The notes below the pieces were generated by a model, which had not been told where the DNA came from, did no database searches, and was given only the letters and a program-made list of their open reading frames with translations. The position numbers were made by a program, and so were the translations under genes. DNA of 64,000 bases from Microbacterium sp. LWH3-1.2 (lineage in GTDB: Bacteria; Actinomycetota; Actinomycetes; Actinomycetales; Microbacteriaceae): positions 1,984,001 to 2,048,000 of the forward strand of contig NZ_JBEGIK010000001.1 of assembly GCF_040675855.1 (NCBI RefSeq), given 5' to 3'. This document shows, one piece after another, positions 8,004 through 16,687 of the stretch. Position 1 is the stretch's first letter. Every line of letters starts with the position of its first letter.

Positions 8004-9401
8004 GTGACTCGAAGCGGAAAGCGCGGGGGCCTCGGAGTGGTCCAGGGCACGGCGCTCTACATCGCGTCGGTGCTCGGCACCGGGCTCCTCGTGCTTCCCG
8101 GTCTGGCAGCCGACGTGGCGGGCCCGGCGTCCGTCGTGTCGGTGCTCGCCGTGATCGTTCTCGCGGTGCCCCTCGCGGGCACCTTCGCGGCGCTCGCCGC
8201 GCGCTACCCCGATCCCGGCGGGGTCGCGAGCTACGTGCGCCGCGCGCTCGGCAGCACCGCCGCCCGCGCGACGGGCTACTGGTTCTACTTCGGGGTGGCC
8301 GCAGGGTTCCCGGTGCTCGCGTTCCTCGGCGCCGAGTACCTGTCGGCGATCCTGCACATCGATCGCGACGCAGTGCCGATACTCCTGTTCGCGATCCTCG
8401 TGCCGCCGTTCGCCGTCAACATGCTCGGCGTGCGCGTCGCCGGCTGGGTGCAGTTCGTACTCACCGGGCTCCTCGTCGGCATCGTCGTCTTCGTCGTCGC
8501 CACGGCGTTCCCCGCGGTCGAGGCGGCGAGCTTCTCGCCGTTCCTGCCCCACGGGTGGGCGGGCGTCGGCACAGCGATCAGTCTCTTCGTCTGGGCGTTC
8601 GCCGGCTGGGAGGTGGGCACGCACATCTCGGGAGAGTTTCGCGACCCGCGCCGCAGCATCCCGATCGCCACCGCCATCGCGCTCGTCGTGACAGGCCTCG
8701 CGTACCTGCTGCTGCAGGTCGTGACCGTTGGCGTGCTCGGCGAGGATGCGGGTGCCGGCGCGGTGCCGCTGCTCTCGCTCGCCGACGCCGTCGCGCCGGG
8801 ATTCGGACCCACCGCCATCGGCGCCATCGCGGCGATCGTCGTCCTGGGCGTGATGAACGCGTACCTCGCCGCGTTCGGCAAGCTGGGGGCCTCGCTCGCA
8901 TCATCGGGCGATCTGCCCCGCGTGCTCGCGCCGGGAGCCGAGTCGGGCGGGGTCCCCCGGCGCGCTCTCCTGCTGACGTTCATCATCGCGATGGTCTACT
9001 GCGCGATCGCGCTCGCCACCGGCGGTGACCTGCAGACGTTCATCCTCATCCACACCAGCAACATGGTGTCGATCTACGCCGCCGGCATGATCGCCGCGAC
9101 CCTCATCCTGCCGCGCTTCACCGCGGGCTGGTTCATGGCGGTCGTCGCCGCGGTGCTGTCGATCGGCCTGCTGCTCCTGGCGGGAGCGAATCTGCTCCCG
9201 GCCGCCGCGCTCGCGCTCGCCGCGATCCTCGTCACGGTGTTCAAGCTGCTTCGTCGCTCGCAGCGACCCGCAGACCCCGCGCCCGACGACGAGGCGATCG
9301 GTGGCGGCCAGGCCGCAGATCCCGGGGCCTTCGTCGAGGTGAAGACGACGATCGTCCCGGCTGAACGCAGTTCGGCCCTGGACTCCTCAGCGCAGAGCTG
9401 A
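8004..9401 (+). CDS. APC-superfamily amino acid permease
   Basis: The 465-residue integral membrane protein has about 12 hydrophobic segments. It begins VVQGTALYIASVLGTGLLVLP, here near residue 12, which is the first helix and glycine-rich unwound motif of APC transporters, followed by YPDPGGVASYVRRALG. It probably exchanges or imports amino acids or amines (YjeH-like); the substrate is unknown. The C-terminal tail is charged and soluble. GTG 8004 (VTRSGKRGG) is chosen because upstream codons in this frame are Arg-rich and run through the inverted repeat. The stop codon lies inside a hairpin shared with the convergent kgd gene. Confidence 0.85.
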   Translation: MTRSGKRGGLGVVQGTALYIASVLGTGLLVLPGLAADVAGPASVVSVLAVIVLAVPLAGTFAALAARYPDPGGVASYVRRALGSTAARATGYWFYFGVAAGFPVLAFLGAEYLSAILHIDRDAVPILLFAILVPPFAVNMLGVRVAGWVQFVLTGLLVGIVVFVVATAFPAVEAASFSPFLPHGWAGVGTAISLFVWAFAGWEVGTHISGEFRDPRRSIPIATAIALVVTGLAYLLLQVVTVGVLGEDAGAGAVPLLSLADAVAPGFGPTAIGAIAAIVVLGVMNAYLAAFGKLGASLASSGDLPRVLAPGAESGGVPRRALLLTFIIAMVYCAIALATGGDLQTFILIHTSNMVSIYAAGMIAATLILPRFTAGWFMAVVAAVLSIGLLLLAGANLLPAAALALAAILVTVFKLLRRSQRPADPAPDDEAIGGGQAADPGAFVEVKTTIVPAERSSALDSSAQS

Positions 9402-9417
9402 GTCCTCCAGGGCCGAA
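9371..9417. terminator. Bidirectional hairpin between permease and kgd
   Basis: An 11-base perfect outer stem (9371-9381 with 9407-9417, TTCGGCCCTGG and its complement) encloses an inner CTCAGC/GCTGAG stem. It spans the permease stop codon and sits 18 bases from the kgd stop, so it can serve both convergent genes. Confidence 0.6.
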
Positions 9418-9434
9418 CGAGCGGAGCGCTCCGC

Positions 9435-12400
9435 CTACAGCGTGAGAGCCTGCTGCATGATCGCGGCCTGCTCGGCCGCGTGCACCTTCGGCGACCCGGT
9501 GGCGGTCGAAGCCGCCGACGCGCGGGAGACGCGGCTGATGGTGCGACCGTTGAGGCTCTTCACGACCTCGAGGGCGATGAAGGGCCAGGCGCCCTGGTTC
9601 TCTGGCTCGTCCTGGACCCACACCAGCTCGGCGTGGGGGTACGAGTCGATCACAGCGTTGAGCTCGTCGATCGGGGCCGGGTAGTACTGCTCCAGCCGCA
9701 CCAGGGCGATCTCGGGGTTCGGGTTCTTGTCGAGCTCGGCGCGCAGATCCCAGTGGATCTTGCCGGCGTGAAGCAGTACGCGCTTGACGGCCGACTTGTC
9801 GATGCTCCGGTCGTCGTCGATCACCGGCTCGAACCGGCCGGTGAGGAAGTCCTCGACCGGGCTCGTCGCCCCGCGCAGACGCAGCATCGCCTTCGGGGTG
9901 AAGACGATCAGCGGGCGGCGCGGACGCGCGTACGCCTGGCGGCGCAGCAGGTGGAAGTACGACGCGGGGGTCGACGGGCGCGCGACGGTCATGTTGTCCT
10001 GCGCGCACATCTGCAGATATCGCTCGATGCGGGCAGACGAGTGGTCGGGTCCCTGACCCTCGTAGCCGTGGGGGAGCAGCAGCACGACGCTCGACTGCTG
10101 GCCCCACTTCTGGTCGGCCGCCGAGATGTACTCGTCGATGACCGACTGGGCGCCGTTGGCGAAGTCGCCGAACTGGGCCTCCCACAGCACGAGCGAGTCG
10201 GCGCGCTCGACCGAGTAGCCGTACTCGAATGCCATGGCCGCGTACTCGCTCAACAGCGAGTCGTAGACGTAGAAGCGGCCCTGGTCCTCGCTGAGGTTCG
10301 TGAGCGGGATCCACTCCTGACCGTTCGCGCGGTCGTGCAGCACCGCGTGGCGCTGCACGAAGGTGCCACGGCGCGAGTCCTGGCCGGCGAGGCGCACATT
10401 GGTCTTCTCGAGCAGCAGCGAGCCGAACGCGAGCAGTTCGCCGAAGCCCCAGTCGATCGAGCCGTTGCGGCTCATATCGAGGCGCTTGTCGAGAAGCTGC
10501 TGCAGCTTGGCGTGGACCGTGAAGCCGTTGGGCTTGTTCACGAAGGTGTCGCCGATGAGGGAGACGACCTCGCGCGAGACTCCCGTGGTCGCCGGCTCAC
10601 CGGCGGCGGGCTGGGCACTCGCGTCGGGCACGAGGATGGGCGAGGAGCCCGTCTCGGCCGCGTGCGTCTCGGCGAACGCGATCTCGAGCCGGTTCTGGAA
10701 GTCCTGCTTCGCCTTGTCGTACTCTTCCTCGGTGATGTCGCCGCGACCGACGAGAGCCTCGGTGTAGAGGCGCCGCACCGAGCGCTTGGCCTCGATGAGG
10801 TTCGTCATCAGGGGCTGCGTCATCGACGGGTCGTCGCCCTCGTTGTGGCCGCGGCGGCGGTAGCAGACGAGGTCGACCACGACGTCGCGGTGGAACCGCT
10901 CGCGGTAGGCGAAGGCCAGCTGCGCGACGCGGGTCACGGCCTCGGGGTCGTCGCCGTTCACATGGAAGATCGGAGCCTGGATCGTCTTGGCGACGTCGGT
11001 CGCGTACACCGAGCTGCGTGCGTCGGTGGGAGTCGTCGTGAAGCCCACCTGGTTGTTCACGACCACGTGCACGGTGCCGCCGGTGCGGTAGCCGCGCAGC
11101 TGCGACATCTGCAGGGTCTCGACGACAACGCCCTGGCCGGAGAAGGCCGCGTCACCGTGGACGAGGATCGGCAGCCACGTGAAGGTGCCGATCGGCTTGC
11201 GGTCCTGCTTCGCGCGGACGATGCCCTCGAGCACGCCGTCGACCGTCTCGAGGTGCGACGGGTTCGCGGCGAGGTAGACGGGCAGCTCGGACTCGTTGTC
11301 GGCGGAGAACGTGCCCTCGGTTCCCAGGTGGTACTTGACGTCGCCCGAGCCGCTCTTCGACCCGATCGCGACAGACCCCTCGAACTCGCGGAACACCTGG
11401 CCGTAGGTCTTGCCGGCGATGTTCGTCAGCACGTTGAGGCGGCCGCGGTGCGCCATGCCGATCGCGGCGCCGTCGAGGCCCGCCTGGGCCGCGCCCTGAA
11501 GGATCTCGTCGAGCAGCGGGATCAGCGACTCGCCGCCCTCGAGGCTGAAGCGCTTCTGGCCGACGTACTTCGTCTGCAGGAAGGTCTCGAACGCCTCGGC
11601 CTGGTTGAGCTTGTCGAGGATGCGCAGCTGCTCGTCGTGGCCGGGCTTCTGGTATTTGACCTCGACGTTCTCCTGGAACCACGCGCGCTGCGTCGGGTCC
11701 TGGATGTGCATGTACTCGATGCCGATCGTGCGGCAGTACGAGTCGCGCAGCACTCCGAGGATGTCGCGCAGCTTCATCTGGCGCTTACCGCCGAAGCCGC
11801 CGGTGACGAACTCCCGGTCGAGGTCCCAGAACGTGAGGCCGTGCTGCTCGATCTCCAGGTCGGGGTGCGTGCGCTGCATGTACTGGAGCGGGTCGATGTC
11901 GGCCATGAGGTGACCGCGGACCCGGAACGAGTTGATGAGCTCCTGCACGCGCGCGGTCTTGTCGACGCGCTCGGCGAGGTCGACGTTGATGTCGGCCGCC
12001 CAGTGGATCGGCGCGTACGGGATGCGCAGCGCCGCGAAGATGTCCTCGTAGAAGCCGCGCTGGCCGATGAGCAGCTCGTGCACCTTCTTGAGGAACTCGC
12101 CCGACCCGGCGCCCTGGATGACGCGGTGGTCGTAGGTGCTCGTGAGCGTGATGGTCTTGCCGATCGCGAGCTCGTTGAGCGTCTTCTCGCTCGCGCCCTG
12201 GAACTCGGCGGGGTACTCGAGGGCGCCGGCGCCGACGATGCAGCCCTGACCCTTCATGAGGCGCGGCACCGAGTGGACGGTGCCGATGCCGCCGGGGTTG
12301 GTCAGCGAGATCGTGGTGCCCTGAAAGTCGGCTGCCGTCAGCTTGTTGCCCCGCGCGCGGGTGACCAGATCCTCGTACGTCGTGAGGTACTCGTTGAAGG

Positions 12401-13142
12401 TGAGCTGCTCGGCGCGCTTGATGCTCGGCACGAGCAGGGCGCGGGTGCCGTCGGGCTTCGGAAGGTCGATCGCGATGCCGAGGTTGATGTGCGCCGGGGC
12501 GACCAGCGATGGCTTGCCGTCGATCTCGGCGTAGAAGACGTTCTGGCTCGGGAACTCCTTGAGCGCCTGGATGATCGCCCATCCGATGAGGTGCGTGAAG
12601 CTCACCTTGCCGCCGCGGGTGCGCGACATGTGGTTGTTGATGACGATGCGGTTGTCGATCATCAGCTTCGCCGGCACGGTGCGGACGCTCGTCGCCGTGG
12701 GGACGGTCAGCGACTCGTCCATGTTGGCGGCGAGGGTCTTCGGCATGCCGCGCAGCGGCGTGACGACGTCGGCGTCGGCCTGGCCGTCGGCCGCCGAGGG
12801 CGAGGCCTTCGGCGCCTGCGCCGGGATCGGCTGAGGTGCTGCCGGGCGCGCGGTGGTGCGGGCCACCGGCTGTGCGCCGATCACCGGGATCGGCGCCGTC
12901 ACCGGACGCGGCTCGGATGCCGCCGGCTGCGCCGGCGCCGGTGGCTCGGGCGCCGTGGGCGCTGCCTGGGTCGGTGCTGCTGCTCCCTCGGCGGGGTGGT
13001 AGGCCTCGAGAACGGGCCACCACGCCTTGTCGACGGAGTTCCGGTCGATCTTGAACTGTTCGTACAGCTCCTCGACGAGCCACTCGTTGGCTCCGAACTC
13101 TCCTTCGTTCGAAACCCCGACGCCCGTCACCTGGCTCGACAC
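9435..13142 (-). CDS. kgd: Multifunctional 2-oxoglutarate decarboxylase/dehydrogenase E1 with E2 succinyltransferase domain
   Basis: This 1235-residue protein is the actinobacterial fusion of the E1o and E2 catalytic domains. Order: an N-terminal segment (FGANEWLVEELYEQFK), an Ala/Pro-rich linker without a lipoyl domain, an E2 acyltransferase core with the catalytic DHRVIQGAGSGEF, then the thiamine-diphosphate E1 domain (GMAHRGRLNVLTNI, GHNEGDDPSMTQPLM, and VLWEAQFGDFANGAQ near the end). It works in the TCA cycle, and in mycobacteria and corynebacteria its activity is restrained by the FHA protein GarA/OdhI. The start GTG 13142 (VSSQVTG) fits related proteins; an in-frame GTG at 13205 just after a TAGGCT box is an alternative adding 21 residues. 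Confidence 0.93.
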   Translation of the reverse strand: MSSQVTGVGVSNEGEFGANEWLVEELYEQFKIDRNSVDKAWWPVLEAYHPAEGAAAPTQAAPTAPEPPAPAQPAASEPRPVTAPIPVIGAQPVARTTARPAAPQPIPAQAPKASPSAADGQADADVVTPLRGMPKTLAANMDESLTVPTATSVRTVPAKLMIDNRIVINNHMSRTRGGKVSFTHLIGWAIIQALKEFPSQNVFYAEIDGKPSLVAPAHINLGIAIDLPKPDGTRALLVPSIKRAEQLTFNEYLTTYEDLVTRARGNKLTAADFQGTTISLTNPGGIGTVHSVPRLMKGQGCIVGAGALEYPAEFQGASEKTLNELAIGKTITLTSTYDHRVIQGAGSGEFLKKVHELLIGQRGFYEDIFAALRIPYAPIHWAADINVDLAERVDKTARVQELINSFRVRGHLMADIDPLQYMQRTHPDLEIEQHGLTFWDLDREFVTGGFGGKRQMKLRDILGVLRDSYCRTIGIEYMHIQDPTQRAWFQENVEVKYQKPGHDEQLRILDKLNQAEAFETFLQTKYVGQKRFSLEGGESLIPLLDEILQGAAQAGLDGAAIGMAHRGRLNVLTNIAGKTYGQVFREFEGSVAIGSKSGSGDVKYHLGTEGTFSADNESELPVYLAANPSHLETVDGVLEGIVRAKQDRKPIGTFTWLPILVHGDAAFSGQGVVVETLQMSQLRGYRTGGTVHVVVNNQVGFTTTPTDARSSVYATDVAKTIQAPIFHVNGDDPEAVTRVAQLAFAYRERFHRDVVVDLVCYRRRGHNEGDDPSMTQPLMTNLIEAKRSVRRLYTEALVGRGDITEEEYDKAKQDFQNRLEIAFAETHAAETGSSPILVPDASAQPAAGEPATTGVSREVVSLIGDTFVNKPNGFTVHAKLQQLLDKRLDMSRNGSIDWGFGELLAFGSLLLEKTNVRLAGQDSRRGTFVQRHAVLHDRANGQEWIPLTNLSEDQGRFYVYDSLLSEYAAMAFEYGYSVERADSLVLWEAQFGDFANGAQSVIDEYISAADQKWGQQSSVVLLLPHGYEGQGPDHSSARIERYLQMCAQDNMTVARPSTPASYFHLLRRQAYARPRRPLIVFTPKAMLRLRGATSPVEDFLTGRFEPVIDDDRSIDKSAVKRVLLHAGKIHWDLRAELDKNPNPEIALVRLEQYYPAPIDELNAVIDSYPHAELVWVQDEPENQGAWPFIALEVVKSLNGRTISRVSRASAASTATGSPKVHAAEQAAIMQQALTL

Positions 13143-13217
13143 GCTGAATCGCCTGCTTTCATCGGTGAAGTTCTGGGATGCGCGCGGGGCACGAATCGCC
13201 CTCACCCACGACCGTCA

Positions 13218-13223
13218 AGCCTA
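13218..13223 (-). promoter_or_regulatory. Possible -10 box of kgd
   Basis: TAGGCT on the minus strand, 12 bases before the alternative GTG 13205 and about 75 before GTG 13142. It decides which start is used: a transcript from here would have a very short leader for 13205. Confidence 0.35.
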
Positions 13224-13306
13224 GCCCAGTCTTCGCGAGCCGTTCCGGCTGCAGTCCGCGCGAAACCTGAAAGAACCCGCATGATTATCCGCACAGGAAG
13301 TGTCAC

Positions 13307-13312
13307 TACCCT
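13307..13312 (+). promoter_or_regulatory. -10 box of leaderless guaB1
   Basis: TACCCT, 8 bases before the ATG at 13321; no Shine-Dalgarno sequence is visible. Confidence 0.45.
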
Positions 13313-13320
13313 TGGCGGTC

Positions 13321-14778
13321 ATGGAGTTCTACGGCGAAACCCCCGACGTCGACCTGACGTACTCTGACGTCTTCCTCGTCCCGCGTCGCTCGGCGATCAC
13401 GAGCCGGCTCGATGTCGACCTCGCTCCCGGCGACGGCACGACGGCCACCCTCCCGCTCGTCTCGGCCAACATGAACTCGGTCACGGGCGCTCGGCTCGCT
13501 GCGACGCTGGCCCGTCGCGGGGGCCTCGGAGTCCTCCCGCAGGACATGCCGCTGCAGGAGCTGGACGCCGCCATCCGCTGGGTCAAGGCGCAGCCGGTCT
13601 CGTGGGACACCCCGCTCGTACTGCCGGCGGATGCGACCGTGGCCGACGCCGCGCGGCTCCTCCCCGCCACCGAGGGGCACGGCATCGTCGTCGCCGATGC
13701 GTCGTCGGGCCACGTCGACGCCGACGACATCCTCGGCATCGTTCCGGCGACCCGGCTCGGCACGGCCCTGCCCGACGCACGCCTGGGCGACCTCGCGCGC
13801 GGGCGCGCCGCATCCGTCGATGCCGACGACATCGAAAGCGCGCGCCACGCGTTCGACGTGATCGTCGCCGCCGAGGCGGAGACCGTGTGCGTGCTGCATC
13901 ATGGGCACCTCGTCGGGACCCTCTCGCGTCGCAGCGCCCTGCGCTCGACGCTGTACCGCCCCGCCGTCGACGCGTCCGGCCGGCTGATCGTCGCAGCCGC
14001 GGTCGGCATCAACGGCGACGTCGCGTCGAAGGCGAAGGCGCTCGCCGGCGCGGGCGTCGACGTGCTCGTCGTCGACACCGCGCACGGTCACCAGGAGGGG
14101 ATGCTCCGGGCGCTCCGCGCCGTCGCCGACCTCGACCTCGGCATCCCGATCGCGGCGGGCAACATCGTGAGCGCCGAAGGCGTGCACGACCTCGTCACCG
14201 CCGGCGCGACCATCCTCAAGGTCGGCGTCGGCCCCGGCGCCATGTGCACCACGCGCATGATGACGGCGGTCGGCCGCCCGCAGTTCTCCGCGGTGCTCGA
14301 GACCGCCGAGGCCGCCCGCATCATGGGTGCGCACGTGTGGGCCGACGGCGGCGTCCGCTACCCGCGCGACGTCGCGCTGGCGCTCGCGGCGGGTGCGGCA
14401 TCGGTCATGATCGGCTCGTGGTTCGCGGGAACCATCGAGGCGCCCGGCGAGCTGCAGGTCGACGACGCCGGCCGCGCGTACAAGGAGTCGTGGGGCATGG
14501 CCTCGACGAAGGCCGTGCACGAGCGCTTCGGGCGACTGGACCCCTACGATCTCGCCCGCAAGGAGCTGTTCGCCGAGGGCATCTCGTCGTCGAGGATCTA
14601 CCTCGACCCGCTCCGCCCCGGACTCGAGGACCTGCTCGACATGATCACATCGGGCGTGCGGTCCTCCTTCACCTACGCCGGTGCCTCGACGGTCGCCGAG
14701 TTCCACGACCGCGCCCGCGTCGGCCTGCAGTCGGCGGCCGGTTACGAAGAGGGTAAGGCGCTGCCGGTCAGCTGGTGA
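13321..14778 (+). CDS. guaB1: GuaB1-family IMP dehydrogenase-related protein (probable GMP reductase)
   Basis: The 485-residue protein opens with MEFYGETPDVDLTYSDVFLV and has the TIM-barrel IMPDH/GMPR fold: VSANMNSVTGARLA, two CBS-like segments (about residues 95-215), DTAHGHQEGML, the catalytic loop VGVGPGAMCTTRMM with the active-site Cys, and WADGGVRYPRDVALALAAGA. This is the actinobacterial GuaB1 branch, distinct from the true IMPDH GuaB2; the M. smegmatis member has been characterised as a GMP reductase. It therefore probably recycles GMP to IMP. The ATG directly follows a -10-like box (leaderless). A GGATGC-type hairpin ends the transcript. Confidence 0.9.
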   Translation: MEFYGETPDVDLTYSDVFLVPRRSAITSRLDVDLAPGDGTTATLPLVSANMNSVTGARLAATLARRGGLGVLPQDMPLQELDAAIRWVKAQPVSWDTPLVLPADATVADAARLLPATEGHGIVVADASSGHVDADDILGIVPATRLGTALPDARLGDLARGRAASVDADDIESARHAFDVIVAAEAETVCVLHHGHLVGTLSRRSALRSTLYRPAVDASGRLIVAAAVGINGDVASKAKALAGAGVDVLVVDTAHGHQEGMLRALRAVADLDLGIPIAAGNIVSAEGVHDLVTAGATILKVGVGPGAMCTTRMMTAVGRPQFSAVLETAEAARIMGAHVWADGGVRYPRDVALALAAGAASVMIGSWFAGTIEAPGELQVDDAGRAYKESWGMASTKAVHERFGRLDPYDLARKELFAEGISSSRIYLDPLRPGLEDLLDMITSGVRSSFTYAGASTVAEFHDRARVGLQSAAGYEEGKALPVSW

Positions 14779-14784
14779 GCGAAG

Positions 14785-14813
14785 ACGGATGCTGCGCCAC
14801 CCGCGGCATCCGT
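14785..14813 (+). terminator. Hairpin terminator after guaB1
   Basis: A 12-base stem (ACGGATGCTGCG paired with CGCGGCATCCGT, one G-T wobble) and a short loop start 6 bases after the stop codon. There is no clear U tract. Confidence 0.6.
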
Positions 14814-14819
14814 TCCCCC

Positions 14820-15129
14820 TCAGGGGTTCCGCCCACCTCGCCGAGTCCGAGCGCCTCGCCGATGGCGTCGGTGGCCTCCGCGGTGCGCGCGATCAGGCCG
14901 AGGATCGAGAACACGGCCGCCCGCCGGGGACGATCGCGAGGACCGAGTAGCAGGTGAGTGCCGCCGCGATGTCGGTGCACTCGTCGGCTGAGAACTCGCG
15001 CGCCGTCTTCCGGAGGACGTACTTCCACGAGCGCTTCTCCATCTGGCGGGGCGTGTCGGGCTTGTCGGGGTGCTCCGGGCCCTGTGCGTTGCCGGGACCC
15101 GTCTGCCGGTCGGCGCTCGTGTCGGTCAT
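14820..15129 (-). pseudogene. BrkB/YihY-family membrane protein, N-terminal remnant
   Basis: From ATG 15129 (preceded by GGTGGGGGG) the frame reads MTDTSADRQTG and then SWKYVLRKTAREFSADEC followed by TDIAAALTCYSVLAIVP. This is the start of YihY/virulence-factor BrkB membrane proteins. It then breaks, and a neighbouring frame continues with the family-like VFSILGLIARTAEATDAIGE and ALGLGEVGG before being lost at about 14820. At least one indel near 14915-14925 and loss of the remaining about 200 residues make it a pseudogene. It lies between guaB1 and the CBS pair. Confidence 0.65.
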
Positions 15130-15247
15130 GCCCCCCACCGCGGGCGCTCCGGCGGTCCGGCGCAGAGGGGTTGACAGCGCGGGTCCGACCGGATTCCGCG
15201 GGCCGCGGCATCCCTCATTCCCCGGAATCGCGCGCGAGCGCCTGTCG

Positions 15248-15253
15248 TAGACT
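15248..15253 (+). promoter_or_regulatory. -10 box upstream of the CBS-protein operon
   Basis: TAGACT, giving a start near 15260, four bases before a short upstream ORF and about 100 bases before the first CBS gene. A GGAAT element at 15224-15228 sits about 19 bases further upstream and might be the -35. Confidence 0.45.
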
Positions 15254-15263
15254 GGTCGGCACG

Positions 15264-15359
15264 ATGGACGACCCTCCTAGTTGCAGACAATCGCCCCACC
15301 GACCCTCCACCCCGATCAATGGGCCTGACCGCCGGTTGAAGCGAAGGGGGAGCGCGTGA
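15264..15359 (+). CDS. Possible proline-rich leader peptide (upstream ORF)
   Basis: A 31-codon frame starts 10 bases after the -10 box and ends in a TGA whose last base is the A of the CBS-gene ATG (15359). It is proline-rich (MDDPPSCRQSPHRPSTP, then INGPD) and uses codons rare in this genome (CCT twice, AGT, AGA, CAA, TTG, AGG). Proline-rich leaders control Mg2+ transporter genes in enteric bacteria (mgtL, corL). The downstream genes are CorC/HlyC-type, a group that includes Mg2+ exporters, so a similar role is possible. It may equally be untranslated leader. Confidence 0.3.
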   Translation: MDDPPSCRQSPHRPSTPINGPDRRLKRRGSA

Positions 15360-16687
15360 TGGATTACGTCATGTTGGGCGTGGGGCTTCTTCTGACAATA
15401 GGCACGGGCTTGTTCGTCGCGAGCGAGTTCGCGCTCGTGAACCTCGACCGGGCAGACCTCGAAGCCCGTCAGGCGGCGGGCGAGTCCCGTCTGTCGCTGA
15501 CGATCAGCGCCCTGCGCATCACCTCGACGCACCTTTCCAGCGCGCAGCTGGGCATCACCCTGACGACCCTGCTCACCGGTTACACGATGGAGCCGGCGAT
15601 CTCGAACCTGCTCGCTCCCGTGTTCGACGCGTGGGGCATCCCGAGCGGCGTCTCCAGGCCGCTGGCCGCCATCATCGGCATCTCGATCGCGACCGTCTTC
15701 TCGATGATCCTCGGCGAGCTCGTGCCCAAGAACTTCGCGCTGGCCGTGCCGCGGCAGACCGCCAAGCTCGTCATGCCGTTCCAGGTCGCCTTCACCACGG
15801 TGTTCCGCCCGGCGATCGTCGTGCTCAACGGCAGTGCGAACGGCGTGCTGCGTGCCGTCGGCATCGAGCCCAAGGAGGAGCTCTCCGGCGCCCGCACGGC
15901 CGAGGAGCTCTCGAGCCTTGTCCGCCGCTCGGCCAGCGCCGGCGTCCTCGAGGAGGACACCGCGTCGCTCCTGGACCGCAGCCTCACCTTCGCGCGGCTC
16001 TCGGCGGCCGACGTCATGACGCCGCGCCCGAGCATCCACGCACTCGCCGCCGATGATTCGGCCGAGGACGTCATCCAACTCGCCCGGCGCACCGGCCACA
16101 GCCGGTTCCCCGTGTACGGCGAAGACATGGACGACATCACCGGCATCGTGCACCTCAAGGCCGCCGTCGGCGTGCCGCGCGAGCGCCGGGCGGATGTCCC
16201 GGCTGCGGCGCTCGCGACCGAGCCGCTGCGCATCCCGGAGCCGGTCCATCTCGACGTACTCGTCTCCGAGCTGCGCGCCCGCGGCTACCAGATGGCCGTC
16301 GTGGTCGACGAGTACGGCGGCACCGCCGGGGTCGTCACGCTCGAGGACCTCGTCGAGGAGATCGTCGGCGAGGTGCTCGACGAGCACGACCGCCGTCGCG
16401 CGGGAATCGTGCGGGTCCAGGACGCCGTCATCTTCCCCGGTGAGCTGCGCCCCGACGAGGTGCGCGACCGCACCGGCATCCGCATCCCCGAGGGGGACGT
16501 CTACGACACCGTCGGCGGCTACATCATGAGCGTGCTCGAGCGCATCCCCGTGGTCGGCGACGCCCTCGAGATCGAGGACGGCACCATCGAGGTGCAGCGC
16601 ATGGACGGCCGCCGCGTCGACCGAGTGAGGTTCAGGCCGACGCCGATGCCCCACGATGATGCGGCCGAGGGGGGTGATCGCCGATGA
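15359..16687 (+). CDS. DUF21-CBS-CorC_HlyC membrane protein (HlyC/CorC family)
   Basis: The 442-residue protein has an N-terminal DUF21 (CNNM) membrane domain with three to four helices ([32 protein letters not shown]; later [18 protein letters not shown]), a CBS pair at about residues 205-335 ([54 protein letters not shown]), and a C-terminal CorC_HlyC domain ([19 protein letters not shown]). Relatives act as Mg2+/Na+ exporters (MpfA, CNNM group). AAGGGGGAG upstream is a good ribosome site. GTG 15356 is an alternative start. The gene overlaps the next one by 4 bases. Confidence 0.9.
   Translation: MDYVMLGVGLLLTIGTGLFVASEFALVNLDRADLEARQAAGESRLSLTISALRITSTHLSSAQLGITLTTLLTGYTMEPAISNLLAPVFDAWGIPSGVSRPLAAIIGISIATVFSMILGELVPKNFALAVPRQTAKLVMPFQVAFTTVFRPAIVVLNGSANGVLRAVGIEPKEELSGARTAEELSSLVRRSASAGVLEEDTASLLDRSLTFARLSAADVMTPRPSIHALAADDSAEDVIQLARRTGHSRFPVYGEDMDDITGIVHLKAAVGVPRERRADVPAAALATEPLRIPEPVHLDVLVSELRARGYQMAVVVDEYGGTAGVVTLEDLVEEIVGEVLDEHDRRRAGIVRVQDAVIFPGELRPDEVRDRTGIRIPEGDVYDTVGGYIMSVLERIPVVGDALEIEDGTIEVQRMDGRRVDRVRFRPTPMPHDDAAEGGDRR

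Noticed and set aside
9480..13367. 1295-codon open frame opposite kgd
   Set aside because: It is the shadow of a high-GC gene on the other strand; its composition is Arg/Asp/Val/Leu-rich without any domain, while the minus strand gives a full Kgd protein.
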